Shown: piece after piece, positions 56,100 to 64,000 of the stretch | Layout: each line of letters starts with the position of its first letter | How positions within the stretch are numbered: the first letter of the stretch is position 1 | Assembly (NCBI RefSeq): GCF_020497125.1 | Contig: NC_059079.1 | Span: forward strand, 14,899,553-14,963,552 | Direction: 5' to 3' | DNA length: 64,000 nt | Origin: Mauremys mutica | Taxonomy: Eukaryota > Chordata > Testudines > Geoemydidae | Notes under the pieces: generated by a model | Database searches by the model: none | What the model saw: only the letters and a program-made list of their open reading frames with translations | What the model was told of the DNA's origin: nothing | Position numbers and translations under genes: made by a program

Positions 56100-57661
56100 A
56101 CAAAGAATCATCCGTGATTTGGAGATGCTGGTATGTCTGAACAGGTACCATCAAATTTATGCGAAACTTTAAGCTGGAGAAACAGACCCCTTTTTATGTT
56201 GGTTGATCCTGGCAACTGCAACTGCCTGAGCAAAGCAACACCATACAAAAGGATCCACTAACACATAATACCCCTTAATGAGATCAGGCAATCAAGTCCT
56301 AATCCCCTGTTAATTAACAGAGGAGTGTAGAATTTCTAGTGAGCAGTCCCAGGCATTAGCAAACAGGTTAACTCTGTCAACTATCATTGCCAGTAGCATT
56401 ATGATTGCTATTAATTCTGCTCCAAATTGCCTGCTGGTGTAAACAGATGGAACTGGATCAGAATCAATTTGACTGCATCAATTTGCACCAGCAGAGACTA
56501 TGGCTCTGGATATTCAGAGCTAGAAACAAAGGACAGAGTCTTCTCCGTTTACACCATAGTATATCCATTGTGCAACTCCCCCTTTTCATTGGTATATCTG
56601 AGAACAGATTCTGGGCCAAGATAGGCTTGATTTGTTTTGAAAGAAGGGGTCCATGCCTTGAAATAAAAATAGTGGGATGTCCCTTGACTGCAGTGCATTC
56701 TGGGAGTAGAATGAAGACAGGAACAAGAGGGCGTAGAAAATGTTGCTTAAAACAGCTTTATGTACCCAAGCACCACAACTTATGCTGTGCAGACACTTTA
56801 TACATTGATAAGAAGTCCACGTTGCTGCACTTAGACATTCTGAGCAGCAAAGATCACATTCAATTGTTACATGCTGGGAGAACCCACCTACTAGATATTG
56901 ACGCAGAGGCTTTATTTCCTTTTGAAGGTCACCTGTAACAGTAGATGGGGTAGCTTTTATTTCTATAAAATAACCAAGGGGAACTTTCTTGCCCTCCTAA
57001 ACAAAGCCAGCAGTTACTTGCTGAAATAGATCTGTTTCAGCTACACACACAGTGTTGATGTATAGCTGCATGTGTCTTCTGCGCATTGCATGTGCTGTAT
57101 GAGTTTGGGTGGGATGGGAAGAATCCATAATGGGCCATACAGATGATGATGTAGAAGTTATTTATCTGGGCAGTGGTGAAGAGTGTCTCTTTTTTTTGTA
57201 AATGAACTTCTCAGTGCAACAATAAGTCTACTCACAAGGCTGCAGGCTGAGAACTTGCTGCTTTATTTAACTGCATCACAACAGAGTGGATGGGGAAAAG
57301 TTGCGCTTCCTAAACAGGCAGTAAAGGAAGGGGTGGACATTAGCTCCAACCAATAATACTTTGAATAACTTGGTTAACTCCTTGATGACCACTTTATTAC
57401 AGTCTCCTTCATGTAAGGACAATGAATGCTGCATGCTTCTGGGATATGTGGGTCAGTTTGCAGAAGCTCCCTTATAGAGCCAGAGGTAAAAGCAATTGCC
57501 CCATAGCTCTTCAGTGGATCTCCGTGTTTCACGATCTTTAAAGTATTTAGATAGAGTAGAGGTCCTTTAGGGCCAAATTCTGTAGTCTCTCTGTGCATTG
57601 GATTCCCATTGATTTCAGGTTGAGCAGTTGTAGGATCAAGCCCCAGACGATTATGCCTTTT
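56100..57661. other. Unassigned non-coding stretch
   Basis: No gene recognised. The 177-codon plus-strand frame at 56405-56938 is the longest outside a mobile element, but it shows no domain, signal or repeat pattern. Its first part overlaps a palindromic unit ('ctgctggtgtaaacagatgg ... tttgcaccagcag', 56430-56490). Confidence 0.4.
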
Positions 57662-57870
57662 AGGGTATACCTACACAGGGATGATGATTACCCACGGCTG
57701 GCCTGGAGCAGCTGACTTGGGCTTGTGGGGCTCTCATCCTGGGCTGAAAAATTGCTTTATAGATGCTTGGGCTGGAGCCTGGGCTCTGGGACCCTGCGAG
57801 GGTGGAGGGTCCTGGAACTCAGATTCCAGCCTGAGCCCATATATCTACACAGCTTTATCCCCGTGTATTC
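57662..57870. mobile_element. Harbinger-like MITE, right end lost
   Basis: Left end 'agggtatacctacacaggga', with interior 'cagctgacttgggcttgtgg', 'gctggagcctgggctctggg' and 'gattccagcctgagcccata', blocks that are mirrored ('cttgggctggagcctgggct / ctcagattccagcctgagcc'). The right end cannot be identified, so the copy is truncated or decayed. Confidence 0.55.
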
Positions 57871-58099
57871 TTATACCCTGCTGGGGTCTTGGATGCATGG
57901 TCTAATGGACTTCACATCAGACAGGGAATCAGGAACTGCTGTATTCTAAACCTGCATTTGGCACTGACCTCCTCTATGGGCAAGCCAGTTGTACTCCATC
58001 TGCCTTATTGATCCTAACAGAGGGCATTGAAGCACTTAGTGCTGAAGTACTATTGTGCACCATCTCTCCAGTATTCAAGACCCCTCTGAGTTTCCTTGG

Positions 58100-58830
58100 A
58101 AACACAAATCAAATTTCACTTCTTTTTTTTTTTTTCTTCATTTGCCACAACTATTAAAGTATCCAGCAGACCCGCTGGAGGCCCAGTATTATAATGAAGC
58201 TGTCCCTCGCTTGTTGCCAGATTTATTTCTTTTTTTGAATGCTCTTCATCAACTAATTGCTGCTTGGCACAGTATTAAATTTAATCACTGAATTCTGAAA
58301 TATTGTAATGTGTCTACCTACTCCATGGTTCCATTTGAATGGAAATTTTCTTTCCAGTTTTAGAGACTATTAAAATCCTGCCTTTCTTGTGCAAAACAAA
58401 AGCGTATTGTTTGTTTTTTGTTTTTCGTTATTTCTGCATTCAACAAAAGATGATTATTCTCTCCCTTCAGTGCAGAGATCCTCTGCTAATGTACAGACTA
58501 CCTCTCTGCCTTCTTTTCCCCTCTGTCACTACAAAATAGAGAGGTTTTCCTTCAAACAGGCAACTGCAGTTGAAATGCACAAAAGCAAATTTCATTTAGA
58601 TAAATCTTCAAGGCTTTCCATGTGACGGTATAATTAAAAAGTGGCTGTAAGGCAGAACTGAATCAGGATGGACAATGCTATCGGCGGCAGCAGCAGCATC
58701 TGACCGTGATGCCCATTTACGATTAAAAGCAAATCTTTCATAATATATAAGGATTTGTTTCGGTCAGAACCTTTGACCTTTTGAGAGGCAACAAACCCAC
58801 AAACATCAGATTGTTTGTTTGAATCCAATT
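58100..58830. promoter_or_regulatory. Candidate conserved non-coding element with DR1 motif
   Basis: No repeat signature in about 700 bp. On the minus strand, 58779-58767 reads 'aggtcaaaggttc', a DR1 nuclear-receptor arrangement (AGGTCA-A-AGGTTC) of the type bound by HNF4, RXR heterodimers or COUP-TF. AT-rich homeodomain-like strings ('aactaattgctg', 'tataattaaaa') lie around it. Conservation cannot be tested here. Confidence 0.3.
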
Positions 58831-60859
58831 ATTGCAATGGCGTTATATCCTAGGGGGAGAAACTTTTTTTCTTGATGCTGACTGCTAAGCAGTCTGTAGG
58901 CAGGACAGCAATTTTCTTGCGTTTTGAGAGCTAGCAGCCCATTCACAGTGGGTAGACTTTCAAAAGACCCATTTATTGAATGACGCAAGGTGCAGATTAT
59001 GATTCACCCCGTATAGGTTAAGTTTGTAAAATCTGCCATCAACAGCCTGTATTAATTCTCCTGGCACCTACACAGCTGCATAATGTATTTCTCATCTCTA
59101 GGGCCCCATTTAACTCTTTCAGAGGCTGCAACAGGATCTAGAATAAGACCTGGGCAAGCTTGTGATCTTGTCTAGTGAGTTGATTCCCTCTTTATCGGAG
59201 GGGCTGGGGCGGGGTGGAGGGGAAAGGAGGAAGTATCTCCTATATGGCCAGTACGCAGTGGCTCAGAAATCTGGTCCTGAACATCCCTTCTAATTGTGCT
59301 CTGACAGTCCCTGCTTGTGGTGCAGTTTGAAATCTCTCACTGGCACAGTGAGGACAGCTGACTTTCTAGGGCTCAGACAGACTGGTTTATCTTAGCCGGG
59401 GGGGCCCTGTGTCATTAGCTAGTACTCCCCTGCTGCCCTTTCTATAGGATGCTGGAAGGATCCATTAGCTGTGTGCAGCAGTTGAAGGGGAAAGCCATGT
59501 ATTTCCTTATCTCCCCACACCCCATCCCTAAATTTTTTGGCCTGGGGTGCCCAGAGCCATGCTGCTGCAACGACGTGGCCTTTAAAGGGGCAGAACTCCC
59601 CTTTCCCCATCAAAAGCAATGGTGGGATTAGCTATGCCTGATGGTGCCGTAGGGACACCTGAAAGAGGCAGTCTTTGTTCCCCGCCAAAGTTGTGCTGGG
59701 GGAAGCCAAATCAAAGCTGCATATGGTGCAAGAGAAACTGGCCTTAAAGGGGATGGAGCTACAGCCACGCTGGTGTGGCAATGAGATTGTGGGGTCGCCA
59801 GGGTGAAGGTCCCTACACAACCGGCACAGTAAGTATCTTCCTATGCCTTATGCTTGCCCCAATGACGAGCGCTGTTTAATTACTGTGTATATTGTTTGTG
59901 ATGGAAGAACTTCAGGGGCTTCAGGTTTGGTTCCTAACCCACTGTGAAAGAGGAGAGTTTACCAAGCTGGGTCAGAAAGGCTTTGAGACCAGCTGTTCTC
60001 TTGGTATTTCAGCACTTACAGTTCAGGTCCCATTCAGGAAACCCAAACATGGAAGGAAGGAAGGAAAAAAACACAGATCCTTCAAAAGACCCCTCATATT
60101 TGCTATTAAACATGGCCGATGCCTGGAAGAGGGATCTTATTTTATCTGAACCATTTCATCCATCCCTGATTTGTGCATAACACATAATCACAGCTCACAG
60201 AGACGCATCAAGGTAATAAATCTGAATCCTGCTTCTTTAAACCTGATCCTGTGGTCTTGATTCAGGCAAACTCCCAGTCAGTGGAGCTCTGCCTAAGGAC
60301 TAGAGGATTGGATCCTCTGTCATTTATTGTACCTGGGTGAAAACGGTAAAGCTTCCTTTACTACTTGCTTGAATGTTTAAATAAACTTGCTTCCACCATG
60401 CCTGCACCCCTTTTGTGTTGGCAAACTGCAAACCATGCTATGGTCCCATTTTACTGGCATAGATTTCTGCAGAAAGGAAGTTGCATGCATTAGAATTTTA
60501 AGAAACGCATACAAAACTCATAAATGCTTGTGCACTTCTCCAATTAGAGAACAGAAACGTTACCATGTGACTTACATAACCAGTTACAACTAAACACCAT
60601 TGCTTGAGTTGTTGAACACTCAGTGAACAGCTTGGGATCAACCAAGAGAGACTATTTTTAATCACAAAGAACACGTCAAACCCTTTTGAATAATAGATTA
60701 ACGTAGAGGAAGTTATGATCTACTCATGGATATTCTGCAAAATCAAAAGGCTAAACTCCTTCAATAATCTTTGCATAGCCTTTCTCTCAGGTGTGTGTGT
60801 GTGTGTGTGCGGGGGGGGGGAATATATAAAACCACATTAATGGGAGCTTGATTTAAAGC
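58831..60859. other. Unassigned non-coding stretch
   Basis: No gene recognised. 59395-59850 is GC-richer and could be a repeat, but no ends pair. A GT run followed by G10 lies at 60791-60820. Confidence 0.4.
60791..60820 (+). repeat. (GT)n followed by G10
   Basis: Nine GT units at 60791-60808, then 'gc' and ten G at 60811-60820. Confidence 0.95.
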
Positions 60860-61085
60860 TCACTCAAGTCAATGGAAAGACTTTGCTTTGGCTCAGGGCC
60901 CTGGGTTTCTAGCCTCCAAAAAAAGTCTGTGAGGGCCACCATCTTGGCCGACACCAGGGATTGAACCAGGGAGATCCTGAACGAAAAGCGTAAGCGACCA
61001 CATCTCCAGCTGAAGCCCTCTGCGTGGTCCTGAAACTGACTAATTTCCTTGGTGGCAATGGCCCTGTAACACGCTTTCACCAGGG
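60860..61085 (-). mobile_element. Candidate tRNA-derived SINE
   Basis: On the minus strand, 'cagctggagatgtggtcgct' could hold an A box and 'cctggttcaatccctggtgt' (complement of about 60950-60969) contains GGTTCAATCC, a good pol III B box. The distance between them fits a tRNA. The downstream part ('cggccaagatggtggccctc') is not tRNA. This may be a SINE head or a tRNA-like relic; the family is not recognised. Confidence 0.45.
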
Positions 61086-62089
61086 CGTTACATCAATATG
61101 TCTAGCAAGTATGTGGCACTCCGATTGCAGCCCTTTTGAGTTAAATGAAGCAATAAGCTGCTCCTTTGCCTTTCACCACTGCTGAAATATGATCCAAGGC
61201 TCAGGTAGATTCCAGCTGTGAACTCGTTATTTGGTTATGAACATTTATTTATGTTCTTAAGACATTATAGCTCCTTCCGCACAGGCAAAAACTGTAAAAA
61301 CAAAATGAACAGCACTCTCTGTGTACAGTTAAGTTATTTAAGGTGCCCAAGGGCTTGCACGTAAGTAGACACTGTGGTTGCATACAACATAAATGAGACT
61401 TCTGAGTGTTGGTATTTAAAATGACAATTAAAAACATGGCAGGCATGTTTCAGCAACTTTATAGGATGCCAGAAACATCTAGAAAAGGATTCAGAGCAAA
61501 AGTAAAGATTCCCAGATGCTGCTTTTCCTTTTGTTTCTTAAGCTTGCTTTTTAATGTGATGTGCCACAGTGCACCATGAAGCTTATATATATAATATGAC
61601 ATCATGCAGCTGACATCACTGCCATAAGAACCCACTGTCAAATGAAAAGTGCTTTTTGGGGATAATCAAGATCTGCAATCTCTAGGGCCCCCCCATCCAG
61701 GCAACCTTTATAGCCCCTTGCCCAAGAGAGAGACCTCAGGGAGCGAAAGCCACAACTAAGTTGGCAGTCAAGTGGAAAAGCGTTCCTTCCTTAGACACAG
61801 AAGAGAGAGGTTAGGCTCAAAATCCCACAAAGTGTGCATCAGATGAAACGGCCTGCATATTGTTATGAATACATTTGCAGAAGTTACGCTGCTACAGGTT
61901 TAGTAAGCACTACCTACCACTGTAGCCTCCAGTTCCAATGCAAATCCTGGCCTGTCCTGCAAACCCTTGTACTCTGTGTATAATGCACTATTACTTGTTA
62001 GGATAGCTTAAGATTTGGGGGGGGCTCCTTGTGATAGGTGCTGTACATAAAATTGCTGGATATCTACATAGACAAGATTTAAGAAAGCG
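61086..62089. other. Unassigned non-coding stretch
   Basis: No gene recognised. Confidence 0.4.
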
Positions 62090-62290
62090 TGGGAGGAATG
62101 AAGCATTATCTCCATTCTAGAACCGAGGCACAGAGAGTAAGGGGAACCTGGCAACTATCTTCTCTTTATGCCTTTGACAATGTCCCCCAAGTGACTTTCT
62201 GAAGGTCTCACAAGGAGTCTGTGGCTGAGCCAGGAACTGAACCCCAGCTCTCCAGAGTCCCAGGCCAGGGCCTTTCCCACAATGCATCCT
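62090..62290 (-). mobile_element. MIR SINE with a 45-base interruption
   Basis: 'attatctccattctagaacc', 'gaggcacagagagtaagg', then after about 45 foreign bases 'aagtgactttctgaaggtct', 'cacaaggagtctgtggctga', 'gccaggaactgaaccccagc' and 'tctccagagtcccaggcc' follow MIR in reverse. Confidence 0.7.
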
Positions 62291-63879
62291 TTGTCTGTCC
62301 CTCCTGCCCCCCTGCTGAACATGAGACAAAAGTATCCAAATTAAACCGCATGGGAGATGAAGACGGGTTCATTGGCTTCTTTTGTCCCCAGCCCCTTAAA
62401 TCTGCACTACTTTTATCTCTGTGCCTAGACGCATTGCTGAGATGTCTATGGCAGTTAATTTAATTTTTGTTTGAGGACATTCCAGCTCCTTTCTAGCCTC
62501 CAAGAGGTGATGTACAATGGTGCTATATCTCTTTAGATCCTCCCAAAATAGCTTCCTCTCTCGGATGGTTCAGCTATAGACGTTGTTGGTTTGTTTGGAG
62601 CAATCTCACCACTCATGCTTAAGGCAGGTTCCATCCTTCTCTTTGCGTGCTGTGGAAATGTGGCTGGGGGGCGGGGGCAGGAGGAATGGTGACGTAAGCA
62701 TCCTGTCTTCCTCTCAGTCCTTCCTTTAGCCTATGTGGTCCTCTCTGGTTCTTCATTCTCATTCTGTTGGCAGAGGGAGGAGGAGGAGGAGGAGGAAATT
62801 TGTCCCTGTTCCTTGTGCAGCTTTATGGCACGGTTTAAGGAACCTTCCTACCTACCCACCCACCCCAGTGCAAGAGCCAGGGACAGCTGCTATTCCCTCG
62901 GTGGAAGAAGAGCATAGGAATTGATGCCTCCCTCTGGGCACAAACCACCCCAATGGGGTCAAGGAAGAGGCAAGTCTTGGGACAGTGGAAGATGGGGAAA
63001 GTTTCTTAGGGTCACTTTTGTCTGCCCCAGCTGTTTTCTTCTGCTATGGCAAAGCTGTGCATTAAGCCCTTGTTTTCTTAGGTGGCGGGGAAATGCTGCC
63101 AGTCTTTCCATGTGTGAACTGAAGGGTGCCTCTGTTGGTTTAGGATAGCTACATCTGTAGCAAACCATTCTGTGTTTCTAGATCTAAAGCCCCTCTTTCC
63201 CCTTCCTCCTGATGCAATTAAAGACCATTGCATGTCCTACCTCTGCTGCATTTCTTCCCTGTGTTTATTTCATCCAATCTGTCTGAACTTAATTTTTTAA
63301 GGCTTTCTTACCAAGGAACCTGTCTAGATTTGCTTTGTAAAATGCCATGCATGTACCTGGTGCTATATAAATGAGAGGATAAATATGAAACTCAAGACAA
63401 AATGTGTCTGCACTCTTGCGGGGAAATTGAACCTGGCTCAGAGGACCCACACAAGCCTATGGAAGGTCTAACTGGGAAGGAAGTACTGGCATAGTTTTCA
63501 CGCTCCCCTTCTGCACAGGAGTGAATTTCACCTTCTGACTGCACATGGTTTACTGTCAATTGTAGTTAACAAATTTTGATTTGGTGGAAAGTCCTCTCTT
63601 CTAGCTATGAGTGGTTGTCGTGCCACTGTTACCACCACAATATCAGCTCAGTTATCTTTTTACTTTTAAACAATCAAAGTGAAACCCCTGTTGGTGAAAT
63701 AAATATGGTAATACTGTTACCACAAAAACTAGGAGGAAGGCTGCTGCACTACAACTTCAAAATGTTATTCCAAACTCCTCTACATCATCGAGTAATGCAT
63801 TTTAGTTTCTCAAATGGCCTCTGCTCTTGCCAGAAATGGAGCTTCTACTTTTAGAAGATCAGAGGCAGACTCTTTGACT
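62291..63879. other. Unassigned non-coding stretch
   Basis: No gene recognised. A GGA trinucleotide run is at 62777-62797. Confidence 0.4.
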
Positions 63880-64000
63880 GTCTGGCTCTTCTTCCTAACA
63901 GTGCAGGATTGTTCCCTCTTGTATATCTGCTAGTGTTTTGTCTAGTGTAGTTTTAAATGTGCCAGTTATGGTGCTTTCATCAGTTGGGAGATATACCACA
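63880..64000 (-). mobile_element. CR1-type LINE 3' fragment, cut by window end
   Basis: On the minus strand the text 'acatttaaaactacactaga' then 'caaaacactagcaga' and 'gagggaacaatcctgcactg' matches the end of a CR1-like ORF2 ('TFKTTLDKTLA') and its 3' flank. It continues past the right edge of the window. Confidence 0.6.

Noticed and set aside
56405..56938. 177-codon open frame, the longest outside mobile elements
   Set aside because: No recognisable domain, and its start lies in a palindromic-repeat unit; chance frames of this size are expected in 64 kb.
1..64000. Search for CRISPR arrays, operons, prophage or bacterial defence genes
   Set aside because: Composition and repeats are those of a vertebrate genome; no regularly spaced repeats or prokaryotic genes are present.
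1..64000. Search for endogenous retroviral genes
   Set aside because: No gag, pol or env frame and no pair of matching long terminal repeats could be recognised; 33110-34060 and 19160-20320 remain only vague suspects.

Overview
The window is vertebrate nuclear DNA, almost certainly from a turtle and probably a hidden-necked (cryptodire) one. The main evidence is the mix of repeats: a tRNA-headed SINE with a CR1 tail of the tortoise/Cry type (44964-45109), CR1 LINE pieces, a Penelope-like retroelement with the tail sequence that is abundant in turtles, 5S-rRNA-derived SINE sequence, old MIR/CORE-SINE copies, and many non-autonomous hAT and PIF/Harbinger elements. The species assignment is inference from remembered repeat families; no database was searched. 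I see no bacterial, plasmid or exogenous viral content.

No host protein-coding exon, tRNA gene or intact rRNA gene could be supported. The many short open frames are chance frames, several of them inside repeats. The only protein-coding remnants recognised belong to transposable elements: the C-terminal part of a Penelope-like protein (RT thumb plus GIY-YIG endonuclease, minus strand 37.8-38.9 kb), CR1 reverse-transcriptase C-termini at 14.2-14.9 kb (+) and 39.2-39.8 kb (-), and short CR1 3' ends elsewhere. The window is therefore best read as intergenic or intronic sequence.

Layout. 0-4.6 kb: a CR1 3' end, an old CORE-SINE, a GC/CpG-rich block without transposon signature (1.37-1.77 kb) and small palindromic repeats. 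4.6-17.6 kb: dense in DNA transposons, with five hAT-type insertions carrying target duplications (4996-5119, 9679-10391, 12789-13120, 13463-13980, 14964-15083), the last nested in a rearranged CR1, plus a Harbinger-like MITE at 15.4 kb. 17.6-30 kb: mostly unique-looking sequence with MIRs and two 5S-derived repeats (22.66 and 23.87 kb). 30-40 kb: a Harbinger MITE inside a MIR, another Harbinger MITE at 36.55 kb, the Penelope-like element (37646-39020), and a CR1 inside a MIR. 41.6-43.7 kb: a 2.1-kb Harbinger-type element. 44.9-51.8 kb: the Cry-type SINE, a very GC-rich hAT that mimics a CpG island (48189-48805), a hAT nested in a Harbinger MITE, and a hAT nested in another inverted-repeat element. 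52-64 kb: mainly unannotated sequence, with a solo Penelope tail (55968-56092), a candidate conserved element (58.1-58.83 kb) and repeat fragments.

The chief result is a relative-age record. Exact target-site duplications on eight elements and at least six nested insertions show MIR as the oldest layer, CR1 and Harbinger as intermediate, and several hAT and Penelope insertions as younger. I found no convincing undescribed multi-gene system. The most interesting leads are the Penelope-like element with an inverted tail, the 5S/MIR composite, and the hAT-made CpG-island mimic.
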